A DNA stretch of 62,073 bases, taken from Phycisphaerales bacterium. GTDB taxonomy: Bacteria > Planctomycetota > Phycisphaerae > Phycisphaerales > UBA1924. The notes under the pieces are model-generated. The model was not told the DNA's origin and ran no database searches. It saw only the letters and a program-made list of their open reading frames with translations. Below, in pieces: positions 26,503 through 35,016 of the stretch; the first letter of the stretch is position 1, and each line of letters starts with the position of its first letter. Location of the stretch: the NCBI GenBank assembly GCA_013360675.1, contig JABWBB010000011.1, forward strand, positions 1 through 62,073, read 5' to 3'. Both the position numbers and the translations under genes were made by a program.

Positions 26503-27024
26503 ATGACGACGATGACGTCACACATTCAAGGCGCCGCCCGGAAACACCGGGCGGTGTCTCTTTCCGCTTTCAGCATCATCGAGCTGGTGCTGGTGCTCGC
26601 GATCATCGTGACGATCGCGACGATCGCCGCACCGCGCTACGGCGCGGCGTCGGGGAGATACCAGACCCACGCCGCGGCGGTTCGCGTCGCCAACGACCTG
26701 ATCGCCACGCGCGACCGGGCCGTCGCGCTGTCCGGCACGACGTCGATCGCGTATGCCGACAAGAACTCGATCTACAAGATCTCTCTTCCCAGCGGCTCCA
26801 CGAGCGTGAGCCTTGCGGATTCGCCCTACAAGGCGCTGATCACCGGCCCCGACTTTGGCGGGTCGGGCACGATCACGTTCAACGCGTGGGGGACGCCCAG
26901 CGCGGGTGGATCGCTGGTCGTGACCGGTTCGGGCGTGCGATTCACCGTCAGCGTCGAGGCCGGCTCGGGGAGGGTCAGCGTCTCGGGCCCGATCGACGTC
27001 GCCAAGGTAGAGCCCCCGAAATAA
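26503..27024 (+). CDS. Minor pseudopilin (GspH-like)
   Basis: 173 residues from ATG 26503; the frame is open further upstream but lacks pilin features there. The signal is unusually long (about 24 residues), ending SLSA, followed by FSIIELVLVLAIIVTIATI with Glu at +5. The residue before the cleavage site is Ala instead of the usual Gly. The globular part (ANDLIATRDRAVALSG, FNAWGTPSAGGSL, GVRFTVSVEAGSG) is the GspH/FimT beta domain. It lies after gspG with a 76-base gap containing a short inverted repeat (TCCGC/GCGGA). Confidence 0.75.
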   Translation: MTTMTSHIQGAARKHRAVSLSAFSIIELVLVLAIIVTIATIAAPRYGAASGRYQTHAAAVRVANDLIATRDRAVALSGTTSIAYADKNSIYKISLPSGSTSVSLADSPYKALITGPDFGGSGTITFNAWGTPSAGGSLVVTGSGVRFTVSVEAGSGRVSVSGPIDVAKVEPPK

Positions 27025-27027
27025 CCC

Positions 27028-28128
27028 ATGCACACCCGCCGCGCCATGTCCCTGGTCGAGACCATGACGAGCATCACGATCCTCGCGATCGTGCTGGGGG
27101 CGATGACGTCGGCGGTGGTCGTGGCCTCGCGGGCGATGCCCGGTCGCAACGACCGGATCGAGGCCGTCACCCAGGGCGCACGCGTCGCCGACCGCATACT
27201 GGCGGACCTGGCCTACGCCCGGAGCATCACGCTGACCGGCACCTCCACGCTGACCGCCGTCGTGCCCGACCGCGACGCGGACACATTGGACGAGACGATT
27301 GTCTACGCCTGGTCCGGGGTGAAGGGCGGTGCGCTGACGCGCACGTACAACAACGGTCAACCCGCGCTCGTGGCGACGGGCGTGTGGGACTTTGCCCCCT
27401 CGTGCCTCTCGCGATCCGCGACGATATCAACCACCGTCCTGCAGGAATCCACCGAGCAGTTGCTTCACTACCAGCCCGTGAATGGTCTCTCGCCGCCGCC
27501 GGGGCTGCGGAATCCCTACTCGGGCAGCCCTAGCACCAAAGACGTGACGAGTTCGCGCTGGCTCGCCCAGCACGTGCACCCCATTCTTCCCTCGGGCGCC
27601 ACGGCGTGGAGCATCACGCGCGTGCTCCTCTCGGCGAGGGTTCGCGGTGATGATGCAGGCGTCTCCCGCATCGAGATTCGCCCATCGCTGGCCTATCCGG
27701 GCGGTCCGTCGTCGACGGTCCTCCAGGATCGGACCATGATGGAAAGTAACCTGGGCTCCTCGTTTTCTTGGCAGACCTTCAACTACACCAGTGTCAAAAA
27801 CCTCTCCCCCGACACGGGCGTTTGGATCGTTGTGCGATGGGTCGGTCCCAGCACCTCGGCCGGCGTGGCATACCAGAGCGGCGACGTGGCCGATCACTTC
27901 GCCGCCTATGCCGAGAGCAGCAACGGCGGCTCAACATGGACCCAGACCAACGACGCCGCCATTGCCCATGCCTTGTATGGGACGTACACGGTGCCGGTCA
28001 CGACAAGCACAGCGCAAACCAGGGCCACGACACTCCGCGTACGCCTCAATCTTTCCTCGGATGCGGCGGCCGTGCTCGAGACATCTACCCGCCTGATGAC
28101 CGAACCGGTGCTGGTGGTGAATCCATGA
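27028..28128 (+). CDS. Long minor pseudopilin (GspJ-like) with extra domain
   Basis: This 366-residue protein has a class III N-terminus: MHTRRA, then MSLVETMTSITILAIVLGAM with Glu at +5 but Ala at -1 and Met at +1. Residues up to ~150 and the last ~40 look like a GspJ pseudopilin. Between them, about residues 175-325, is a beta-rich insert: RIEIRPSLAYPGGPS, WQTFNYTSVKNLSPDTGVWI, YAESSNGGSTWTQ. This reads like a carbohydrate-binding-type or 'choice-of-anchor' beta sandwich. GspJ is normally ~200 residues. It overlaps the next gene by 4 bases (ATGA). Confidence 0.7.
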   Translation: MHTRRAMSLVETMTSITILAIVLGAMTSAVVVASRAMPGRNDRIEAVTQGARVADRILADLAYARSITLTGTSTLTAVVPDRDADTLDETIVYAWSGVKGGALTRTYNNGQPALVATGVWDFAPSCLSRSATISTTVLQESTEQLLHYQPVNGLSPPPGLRNPYSGSPSTKDVTSSRWLAQHVHPILPSGATAWSITRVLLSARVRGDDAGVSRIEIRPSLAYPGGPSSTVLQDRTMMESNLGSSFSWQTFNYTSVKNLSPDTGVWIVVRWVGPSTSAGVAYQSGDVADHFAAYAESSNGGSTWTQTNDAAIAHALYGTYTVPVTTSTAQTRATTLRVRLNLSSDAAAVLETSTRLMTEPVLVVNP

Positions 28129-28628
28129 ATCGCGATCGAGGGTTCAGCCTGCTCGAGGTGGTGGTCTCCTCCGCGATCGTGGGGGTGCTGGTCGTCGCCT
28201 CGCTCAACGCCGTGGGTGCGACCGCCAAGGCCCGGGCCCTGGCCGCGGACCGGGCGCGGGCCTCGATGCTCGCGAACGACTTGCTCGCCGAGATCCTGGC
28301 CCAGGCATGGGTCGACCCGCAACTCGACACGGGCCTGATCGGCCTCGACCTTGGCGAATCGACGCTGCTTCACCGAAGCACGCTCGACGATGTGGATGAT
28401 TACCACGGGCTGAGCGAATCGCCCCCGTTACGCCGCGATGGGACCCTGGTTCCCGGTGGCGCAGGCTACCGGCGAACGGTCACGGTGGAGCACTGCACGA
28501 CGGCGGGCGCATTCTCGCTCTTGCAGACGGGGCTCAAACGGATCACCGTCACCGTCTTCCGGGGCAACGTTCCCCACGCCCGCGTGAGCGCGCTGCGCAG
28601 CAAGGAGTGGGATCGTGCCAGACCATAA
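28125..28628 (+). CDS. Minor pseudopilin (GspI-like)
   Basis: This 167-residue protein begins MNRDRG then FSLLEVVVSSAIVGVLVVAS, a canonical class III signal with Gly at -1 and Glu at +5. The rest is short: LANDLLAEILAQAW, GYRRTVTVEHCT, LKRITVTVFRGN, which fits GspI/PilV-type minor pilins at the pseudopilus tip. The ATG overlaps the previous stop, and the next gene starts inside its last codons (14-base overlap), so the three are translationally chained. Confidence 0.8.
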   Translation: MNRDRGFSLLEVVVSSAIVGVLVVASLNAVGATAKARALAADRARASMLANDLLAEILAQAWVDPQLDTGLIGLDLGESTLLHRSTLDDVDDYHGLSESPPLRRDGTLVPGGAGYRRTVTVEHCTTAGAFSLLQTGLKRITVTVFRGNVPHARVSALRSKEWDRARP

Positions 28629-29871
28629 ACGCGCCTCGGGCTCGCGCTCGTGCCGAGGCACGGCGTATGTGCTGGTGCTCGCCTGCTCGGCCTTGATCGC
28701 CGTGGTGGGCGTGGCGGGGGTGCTCGCCGCGCGCGTGTTGCGAACCTCGCTTCACTCGCACACCGACGCCGCCAAGGCCAGGGTCGGGGCGCAGAGCGCC
28801 ATCGAATCGACGCTCATGGAGGCCGCGAACACCATCGGCTGGCGCACGTCCGCTGCCGCGGGCCCGATCACAACCACGCCTCCGAACATGCAGAGGCTCA
28901 GCGTGGTCGCCAGCGACCCGGTAGACGCGGACCTGATCAACTCCATTCAGGACCCGGTGGACCTTGTGGCGAGCGCGGCCGCGGGTGAGACCAACCAGAT
29001 GGCGAGCCTCCGGCTAACCCCGACGCAGACCCCGATGTCGTGCATGAATTACGGCATCATCGCCAATGGCAACATAGTCTTTGACGGTACCCAGATCCTG
29101 CTGCGACAGCCTGTCCACTCCAACGGTGCGATCAGCGCCTTGGGCGGGTCGGTCATCGGCGCGGATGTGTCCGCGACGGGCCTGATCACCGGGATCACAT
29201 ATCAGGGATCGATTGCACCCTTGTCTCCCAGCGTGCCGGTTCCGAATTCGTCGGTCGTGGCGTCGTATGCGAAACGAGGCGTGAAGATCAACTACAACTC
29301 GATCGCCGGCGCTGCGATCGACAAGGTGCTCATCAGCCCCCTGGCCAACCCCTACGGGGCCTCGACCAGCGCGTCGGGCATCTACGAGATCGACTGCTCG
29401 AACAAGCCGCTGACGATCAAGGACTCGCGCATCGTCGGCACGCTGGTGATCACCCGGTGTACGCTGCTGGTCATCGAGAAAAACATCAGTTGGGAGCCCG
29501 CAAGCCCCGAGCTGCCCGCGCTCGTCAGCGATTCGCCCGTCGAGTATAAATTCGACGCCACGGACCTGTCCGAATCGGCACAGAACAGGAACTTCAACCC
29601 GCCCGGCACTCCATACCGGGGCCTCACCAACTCCACCCAGACAGACAGGATGGCCTCGGTGCTTCGCGGCGTGTATTTCACGTCGGGGAACGTCAACCTG
29701 AGCGGCGGCAAGCCCACCTTCGAGGGTCGCCTGATCGTCGGCGGCACGCTCAACATCAAAGCTTCGCCGGTCCGCGTTCGGCGGGACATTGCCGAAACAC
29801 CCATGGAAGGGTTCATCGATCACGGCCCGTTCCTGATCACTCCGGGCACGCTGCGCAGGGCAGTGAACTAA
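28615..29871 (+). CDS. PilX/GspK-position protein with bactofilin-like beta-helix region
   Basis: 418 residues from a GTG. The N-terminus is RGTAYVLVLACSALIAVVG, a pilin-like hydrophobic helix without the FSxxE signature, as in PilX/GspK proteins that lack Glu at +5. A short helical part (RVGAQSAIESTLMEAAN) is followed by a long beta-rich region: YGIIANGNIVFDG, PVHSNGAISALGGSV, ADVSATGLITG, SRIVGTLVITRCTLLVIE, GRLIVGGTLNIKASP. These short strand repeats recall bactofilin-like or polymer-forming domains found fused to PilX-like proteins. It closes the operon and converges on the methyltransferase gene 11 bases away. Confidence 0.6.
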   Translation: MPDHKRASGSRSCRGTAYVLVLACSALIAVVGVAGVLAARVLRTSLHSHTDAAKARVGAQSAIESTLMEAANTIGWRTSAAAGPITTTPPNMQRLSVVASDPVDADLINSIQDPVDLVASAAAGETNQMASLRLTPTQTPMSCMNYGIIANGNIVFDGTQILLRQPVHSNGAISALGGSVIGADVSATGLITGITYQGSIAPLSPSVPVPNSSVVASYAKRGVKINYNSIAGAAIDKVLISPLANPYGASTSASGIYEIDCSNKPLTIKDSRIVGTLVITRCTLLVIEKNISWEPASPELPALVSDSPVEYKFDATDLSESAQNRNFNPPGTPYRGLTNSTQTDRMASVLRGVYFTSGNVNLSGGKPTFEGRLIVGGTLNIKASPVRVRRDIAETPMEGFIDHGPFLITPGTLRRAVN

Positions 29872-29882
29872 AGGACGTTGGT

Positions 29883-30740
29883 TCAGATCCGCGTTGCGAC
29901 CAGTTCATAGACCGGGGGCAACTGGATGAACGTCGCCGGGTCCTGGCTGGCCGCCGCCCATTCCTGCTCGAAGGCCTTCTCGTCCTCGGCGGTGATGAAG
30001 CCCATTTCGACCAGGCGCGGCACGAAACTCTGCCAGAACGAGTTGGGCCAGTACCACATCGTCGAGCCCGGGCGAGCGATCCGCTGCACCACGTCGAGGT
30101 GATCGATGCGGAACCCGTTCGCCACGAGCATCCCGGGCAGTTTGCCCATGATGTCCGTGTCGCCGCCCCGCGCCCGCCACGAGGCCCCGACAGCCTGGAT
30201 GACCTTGGTGAACGCCTCGCGCCGCGGCGCCAGCGTCAGCGCCCGCTCGTAGTTGAAGTAATCCTGCACCGCGACGCGCCCGCCCGGCTTGACCATGCGC
30301 GACAGCCCGCGCACGACTTCCTCGGGCTTTGAGAGGAAGCAGAAGACCCAGCGCGCGTACACCACGTCGATCGAGTCCTCGTGCCCGGGCAGCGCGGCGT
30401 CGAGTTCCTGCACGTCGCCCAGTACCCGGTCGATGTTCTGAAACTTGCGGGCCTGGGCTTGGTCGTTGAGTTGCTTGAGGAACGCCGCGGACTCGTCCAC
30501 GCCGATCACGCGCCCCGTGGGGCCCACGATCTGCGCCAGGTCCAGCGTGGCGTGCCCGGGCCCGCAGCCGATGTCGAGCACCGTCTGCCCGGGGCGGACC
30601 CCGGCCTTTTCCCACAACTGGTGCGCCGACGCCGACCAGAGCCGGTGCTGCAGGCCCAGCCGAACGGATTCATCCGCGCTGGTTCCGAGCACGTATTCGG
30701 CGGGGTGATTCGACGGGGGTTGTGCGGTGGTGCCTGGCAT
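29883..30740 (-). CDS. Class I SAM-dependent methyltransferase (UbiE-like)
   Basis: This 285-residue cytoplasmic enzyme has motif I VLDIGCGPGHATLDLA, an acidic motif II (VIGVDESAAFL), DVVYARWVFCFL and a post-motif MVKPGGRVAVQDYF, as in ubiquinone/menaquinone-type or small-molecule methyltransferases. The C-terminal third (WYWPNSFWQSFVPRLVEMGF) is variable, so the substrate cannot be named. Its start region overlaps that of the divergent MFS gene by 14 bases, so one of the two true starts is probably further inside. Confidence 0.8.
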   Translation of the reverse strand: MPGTTAQPPSNHPAEYVLGTSADESVRLGLQHRLWSASAHQLWEKAGVRPGQTVLDIGCGPGHATLDLAQIVGPTGRVIGVDESAAFLKQLNDQAQARKFQNIDRVLGDVQELDAALPGHEDSIDVVYARWVFCFLSKPEEVVRGLSRMVKPGGRVAVQDYFNYERALTLAPRREAFTKVIQAVGASWRARGGDTDIMGKLPGMLVANGFRIDHLDVVQRIARPGSTMWYWPNSFWQSFVPRLVEMGFITAEDEKAFEQEWAAASQDPATFIQLPPVYELVATRI

Positions 30741-32205
30741 GGGGTTCAGGATAGGGTCCTTGGTTCGACGTGTGACGCCGGAGAAGGTTCAGGACTTGCC
30801 GCGGACTCATTGCCCGCCAATCCTCTTGGGTATCAAACCGGACATCGGCAAGCCCGCGGGGTTGGCTGGACCTTTGGCGCGACCCATCGCGTGGTTTGCG
30901 CCCAAGGCCTTCCCGGCGGCGATCCGGCGCAACTACGCCCACGAACTCAAGGCCACGCTGCTTTTCTCGCTCGCCCTGGCCGCGATCGAGGGCGGGGTCG
31001 TCGCGGTCTATGCCAAGCAGACCTGGGCCGATGTGGTCCCCTCACGACGCCTGAACTTTCTTGTCGCGTTGCTCGGGGCCGCGCCGGAGATCGCCAACCT
31101 TGTCAGTTTCTTCTGGGCGCAGGCCGCCCACGGCAGGCCCAAGGTTCCCCTTGTCAATGTCCTGCAGGCGGCGACGGTGCTGCTCATCGCGATCGTGGCC
31201 CTGATCCCCGACGCGCCCTGGGGTCTGCCGCTGCTGGTGGCGGTGGTGTTGGCTGCGCGGGTCTGCTGGTCGGGCATGCTGACGGTGCGCCCGACGATCT
31301 GGCGGGCGAACTATCCGCGCCTGATGCGGGCCCGCGTGGTGGGGCGGCTGTCGACGGCGCAGGTTGTCGCCGTGGCGCTCGTGGGCGTGCTGCTGGGGTG
31401 GATCCTCGACGTGGATCGGGGCTGGTACCCGGTGGTGGTGACGCTGGCGTGTGCCGCCGGGCTGCTGGCGGTGGGGGTGTGGGCGAAGGTGCGCGTCCGG
31501 CGACAGGGGGCGCTGCTGCGCGCCGAGACGGGCGGCGAGCGTCTGCTCCCGCCGTGGAAGGGCCCGCTGGTGGTGTGGCACGTGCTGCGGCGCGACAGGC
31601 ACTACGCGGGGTTCATGCTGTGGATGTTCGTGCTGGGCATGGGCAACCTGATGTTGACGCCCACGCTGGCCATCACGCTCAAGGACCAGTTCGACTTTGG
31701 CTATCTGCACAGCATCCTGATCATCAGCACGATCCAGTCGGTGGTGGTGCCGCTGGCCATTCCGATGTGGTCGCGACTGCTGGACCGGGCGCACGTAGTG
31801 CGTTTCCGGTCGATCCACGCGTGGAGCTTCGTCGCCGCAGCGGGGGCCTATCTCGCGGGCGTGGCGATGCACCGGGTCGAACCGCTGCTGCTGGGGGCGG
31901 TGCTGCAGGGCATCGGGATGGGGGGCGGGACGCTGGCGTGGAACTTGGGGCACGTCGATTTCGCGCGGGCCAGCGAGACCTCGCAGTACATGGCGACGCA
32001 CGTGACGCTCAACGGCGTGCGCGGGCTGCTCGCGCCGCTCCTGGCCGTGACGCTGTATGAAGTCTTCCGTGCGAGCGGGCTGCACGCCCCCACGGGCGTG
32101 ATGATCGTCGTGTGCGTCTTCACGTGCGCCGGGGCCCTGGGCTTCGTGCGCCTGCGCATCGTGATGGGGCAGCTCGCGGCTCGGGGTATCGACCGGGCGG
32201 CCTAG
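30727..32205 (+). CDS. Major facilitator superfamily transporter
   Basis: The frame gives up to 492 residues. The first hydrophobic helix starts only near residue 80, and ATG 30739 or TTG 30760 are alternative starts that would reduce overlap with the divergent methyltransferase. About ten to twelve helices follow, with the middle loop around residues 255-280 (RVRRQGALLRAETGGERLL) dividing two halves, as in MFS proteins. The substrate is unknown. The gene converges on hsp20, with the terminator between them. Confidence 0.7.
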   Translation: MVPGMGFRIGSLVRRVTPEKVQDLPRTHCPPILLGIKPDIGKPAGLAGPLARPIAWFAPKAFPAAIRRNYAHELKATLLFSLALAAIEGGVVAVYAKQTWADVVPSRRLNFLVALLGAAPEIANLVSFFWAQAAHGRPKVPLVNVLQAATVLLIAIVALIPDAPWGLPLLVAVVLAARVCWSGMLTVRPTIWRANYPRLMRARVVGRLSTAQVVAVALVGVLLGWILDVDRGWYPVVVTLACAAGLLAVGVWAKVRVRRQGALLRAETGGERLLPPWKGPLVVWHVLRRDRHYAGFMLWMFVLGMGNLMLTPTLAITLKDQFDFGYLHSILIISTIQSVVVPLAIPMWSRLLDRAHVVRFRSIHAWSFVAAAGAYLAGVAMHRVEPLLLGAVLQGIGMGGGTLAWNLGHVDFARASETSQYMATHVTLNGVRGLLAPLLAVTLYEVFRASGLHAPTGVMIVVCVFTCAGALGFVRLRIVMGQLAARGIDRAA

Positions 32206-32223
32206 CCGACAACGCTGGGGCAA

Positions 32224-32252
32224 CAAAAAACGCCCGGGGGTGCCCGGGCGTT
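32224..32252 (-). terminator. Intrinsic terminator of the hsp20 gene
   Basis: Read on the minus strand, a perfect 10-bp stem (AACGCCCGGG with its complement) and a 4-base loop are followed directly by a T-run (TTTTTTG, the A-run at 32225-32230). It lies 29 bases past the Hsp20 stop. It is the clearest intrinsic terminator in the window, and it may also stop MFS transcription from the other side by its hairpin. Confidence 0.8.
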
Positions 32253-32280
32253 GCGTGGTTCACGATGCGGCACCGCGCGA

Positions 32281-32721
32281 TCAGCCGATCTTGATCTTCT
32301 TGGGCTGGATCTTCTGCACCTTGGGCAGACGCAGCGTCAGCACGCCGTCTTTCAGGTCGGCCTGCGCGTCCTTGTCGACGACCGCGCTGGGCAGGGCGAT
32401 GCGGCGGCTGAGCGAGCCCACACGCCGTTCCTTGCGGTAGTAGCGCTCGTTCGTCTCCTCCTTCTCTTCGGTGTGCTGGGCGTTGATCGTGAGCACGTTG
32501 TCGTGCACCTCGATGTCGACGTCGCCCTTGGAGAACCCGGGCACGCTGGCGCGGACGATCACGTTCGCGTCGTCTTCGGAGACATCCAGCGCAAGGGTGC
32601 CCTCCTCGATCCGGGCCGCCAGCGGCATGGCCTCGGTAAAGAAAGGTTCGGCGAGCATGCGATCGAAGATCGATGCGATCGGCAGCACTTCACGCATGTT
32701 GCGACGGGTGATGCTGTTCAT
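32281..32721 (-). CDS. Small heat-shock protein Hsp20
   Basis: A 146-residue cytoplasmic holdase chaperone. The alpha-crystallin domain runs from about residue 38 (LALDVSEDDANVIVRASVPG) through DVDIEVHDNVLTINAQ and GSLSRRIALPSAV to GVLTLRLPKVQ, and the tail KKIKIG supplies the I-x-I anchor. Two ATGs are candidates. AGGAGGT ends one base before the ATG at 32727 but seven bases before that at 32721, so the latter was chosen. Heat-shock elements (CIRCE) were sought in the 203-base divergent spacer and not seen. Confidence 0.92.
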   Translation of the reverse strand: MNSITRRNMREVLPIASIFDRMLAEPFFTEAMPLAARIEEGTLALDVSEDDANVIVRASVPGFSKGDVDIEVHDNVLTINAQHTEEKEETNERYYRKERRVGSLSRRIALPSAVVDKDAQADLKDGVLTLRLPKVQKIQPKKIKIG

Positions 32722-32924
32722 GGACATACCTCCTGATCGCCCGCGCGTCCGCGCCGTCCACCCGGCGCGAGCCCGCGGGTTGGTTGCTTGATGCAAGGGC
32801 TATGGCAACCGGCGTGCCAGCCGCCATTCCCCCCGTGCATGCCGAAAAAGGCCCCGGGAACGGCCATTTCTGCAATCCCGGCAGGCGGGTGCCACCTTGG
32901 CAGCAGGGTCCCATACGATCGGTC

Positions 32925-33989
32925 ATGACCCCCATCGACCTCCGCAGCGACACCGTCACGCGTCCCACGCCCGCCATGCTCAAGGCCATGAGCCAGGCCC
33001 CGCTGGGTGACGACGTGCTGGGCGATGATCCCAGCGTGATCCGCCTGCAGGAACGCGTGGCCGAGATCATGGGCAAGCCCGCCGCCTGCTTCGTCCCCAC
33101 CGGCACGATGGCTAATCAGACCGCGATCCGCGCCCAGACCGAACCGGGCGACGAGGTCATCTGCCACGCCGACAGCCACATCATCCACTACGAAACAGGC
33201 TCGCCCGCGGCGCTTTCGGGCGTGATGATCCGCCCGCTCACGGGCGAGCGCGGGCAGTTCTCCGCCGCCCAGGTCCATGAGGCCTTTCGCGCCGAGAGCA
33301 TCCACGCCCCGCGCTCCGCGATGCTGATCGTCGAGAACACGCACAACCGCGGCGGGGGCTCGGTCTGGTCGCTCGACCAGGTGCGGGATGTCACCCACGC
33401 CGCCCGCGAGCACGGCCTGCGCTGTCACCTTGACGGCGCCCGCCTCTGGAACGCCTGCGCCGCCACCGGGCACGCGCCCGCGGCGTATGCGCAGCACTTC
33501 GACACGATTTCGTGCTGCTTCTCAAAGGGCTTGGGTGCGCCTGTGGGTTCGGTCGTTGCGGGTGACGCCAAGACCATCGCCCGCGTCCATCGCTTCCGCA
33601 AGATGTTCGGCGGGACGATGCGTCAGTCTGGCGTGCTCGCGGGGGCTTGCCTGCACGCGCTCGATCATCACCGCGAGCGACTGGCCGAGGACCACGCCAA
33701 CGCCAAGCATCTGGCCGCGGGGCTGGCGCTGATCCCTGGGCTCTCGCTCGAGCCGGCGCAGCGTCGGGTGGGTGTCGAGACCAACATGGTCTTCATCGAT
33801 CTTGCGCCCGACCTGTCGATGGACGCCGCGTCACTCAGCCGTGCGCTCAAGGAAGAGGGCGTACTGATGCTGCCGACGGCGCCGCGTCGGCTGCGGGCGG
33901 TCTGTCATCTGGATGTAAGCCGCGCCGCGATCGATGCGGCGATCGCGATCATCGCGAAGGTGGTCCGTGCGGGGCTGGTGCCGGCCTAG
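32925..33989 (+). CDS. ltaE: Low-specificity L-threonine aldolase
   Basis: This 354-residue PLP enzyme cleaves L-threonine/L-allo-threonine to glycine and acetaldehyde. The start ATG gives MTPIDLRSDTVTRPTPAML, the conserved family N-terminus. GDDVLGDDPSVIRLQ, FVPTGTMANQTAIR, HLDGARLWNACAATG and CFSKGLGAPVGS, with the PLP-binding Lys, all follow in order. Earlier in-frame ATGs (from 32784) would add a tail with no family match. It is divergent from hsp20. Confidence 0.95.
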   Translation: MTPIDLRSDTVTRPTPAMLKAMSQAPLGDDVLGDDPSVIRLQERVAEIMGKPAACFVPTGTMANQTAIRAQTEPGDEVICHADSHIIHYETGSPAALSGVMIRPLTGERGQFSAAQVHEAFRAESIHAPRSAMLIVENTHNRGGGSVWSLDQVRDVTHAAREHGLRCHLDGARLWNACAATGHAPAAYAQHFDTISCCFSKGLGAPVGSVVAGDAKTIARVHRFRKMFGGTMRQSGVLAGACLHALDHHRERLAEDHANAKHLAAGLALIPGLSLEPAQRRVGVETNMVFIDLAPDLSMDAASLSRALKEEGVLMLPTAPRRLRAVCHLDVSRAAIDAAIAIIAKVVRAGLVPA

Positions 33990-33996
33990 GCGGGGT

Positions 33997-34917
33997 TTAC
34001 TTCTGCACGCGCCGCACGGTGGTGACCAGTTCGTTGGTGCTGCGCAGGGTCTTGTCGCCCAGCGTCTGCTCGACGGCGATGGTCTGGCGCGTGGTCATGC
34101 TCTGCAGCGTGCCCGTCTCGGTGTTCCACTGCGCCTCGCCGGTGTAGGTCGAATCCTTGACGCTGATCGAGGGCAGGCCCGTCGTGCCCCCGGTGGGCGA
34201 GAGCCCGAAGACCCCGCGCAGGCCCAGAGTGGCGGTCGCGCCGTTCATGCTTTTGAGGGTCGTGGTCGTGGTGATCTTCATGTCGCCCATCATCGAGGCG
34301 ATGACGTCCTCGTCGGTCCACGATTCGCCCACGCTCGCTTCGCCCGTGCCGCGTCGCAGCGTCATCACGCGGCCCATCAGGCTGCGGATCACATCGGCGC
34401 CGGTGAAGTTGTTGGCGAGCATCGCCCCCGGGCCGGCGGCGAGTTTCTCGCCCCCCGAAACGCTGGTGATGTTCCCGTCCTTGTCGATCTTGAGCTCGAG
34501 CGTCAGGCCCACGATGGGGCGGAGCATCGCGTCGGCGGGCTCGTCCTTGCGCGCGGGCTTGGTGCTGTCAAAGTCCATCACCGTGTCGCCCTGCGTCAGC
34601 TTGAACTTGAGCGACTCGTAGACCAGGTCCACGCTCGCCCCTGTCTCGGGACTCACGTCGCGCACCCGCAGCAGCAGGCCGATGTCCTGCTCGATCCGCT
34701 GCCCATCGCCGGGGGCGGCCTCGCCCGCAAGCTTCGTCGAGGCATCCAGGCGCATCGTGTAGCGGATCTCCTGCCCCTTGGTGAACTTGGGGCGCAGGTT
34801 GATCTTGCGCCCTTCCTGGCGCTGGAGCGTCTCGGCCCCGCTGCAGGGCGATGGCGCCGCCGCCATGAACGACAAGCCCGCGAGTAGAACCCCCGTCACG
34901 AGACGCGTCCGCTTCAT
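33997..34917 (-). CDS. Secreted DUF6263-like protein
   Basis: This 306-residue protein has a Sec signal (MKRTRLVTGVLLAGLSFMA to CSGAE; the Cys could also be lipidated, but the lipobox is poor). The mature part is beta-rich with RPKFTKGQEIRYTMRLD, ELKIDKDGNITSVSGGEKL, SWTDEDVIASMMGDMKITTT and WNTETGTLQSMTTRQTI. That resembles the DUF6263 family of secreted planctomycete proteins, whose function is unknown. It has a clear AGGAGCAGCAG ribosome site. It converges on ltaE seven bases away. Confidence 0.6.
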   Translation of the reverse strand: MKRTRLVTGVLLAGLSFMAAAPSPCSGAETLQRQEGRKINLRPKFTKGQEIRYTMRLDASTKLAGEAAPGDGQRIEQDIGLLLRVRDVSPETGASVDLVYESLKFKLTQGDTVMDFDSTKPARKDEPADAMLRPIVGLTLELKIDKDGNITSVSGGEKLAAGPGAMLANNFTGADVIRSLMGRVMTLRRGTGEASVGESWTDEDVIASMMGDMKITTTTTLKSMNGATATLGLRGVFGLSPTGGTTGLPSISVKDSTYTGEAQWNTETGTLQSMTTRQTIAVEQTLGDKTLRSTNELVTTVRRVQK

Positions 34918-34995
34918 CTGCTGCTCCTTGATGCCTTCGGTACAGGGCTACCGCGGCCATTCCGGGTCGGTTGCACAGGAATGATAGTGAGCAGC

Positions 34996-35010
34996 CGGGT
35001 GCGTCACCCG
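34996..35010 (-). terminator. Short hairpin after the PilZ gene
   Basis: CGGGTG-CGT-CACCCG is a perfect 6-bp stem with a 3-base loop, seven bases past the PilZ stop on the minus strand. It has no T-run. It may be a weak terminator between the PilZ gene and the downstream DUF6263-like gene. Confidence 0.3.
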
Positions 35011-35016
35011 TGAGGG

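Noticed and set aside
32722..32924. CIRCE or other heat-shock operator before hsp20
   Set aside because: No TTAGCACTC-type inverted repeat or convincing sigma-32 promoter was found in the spacer.
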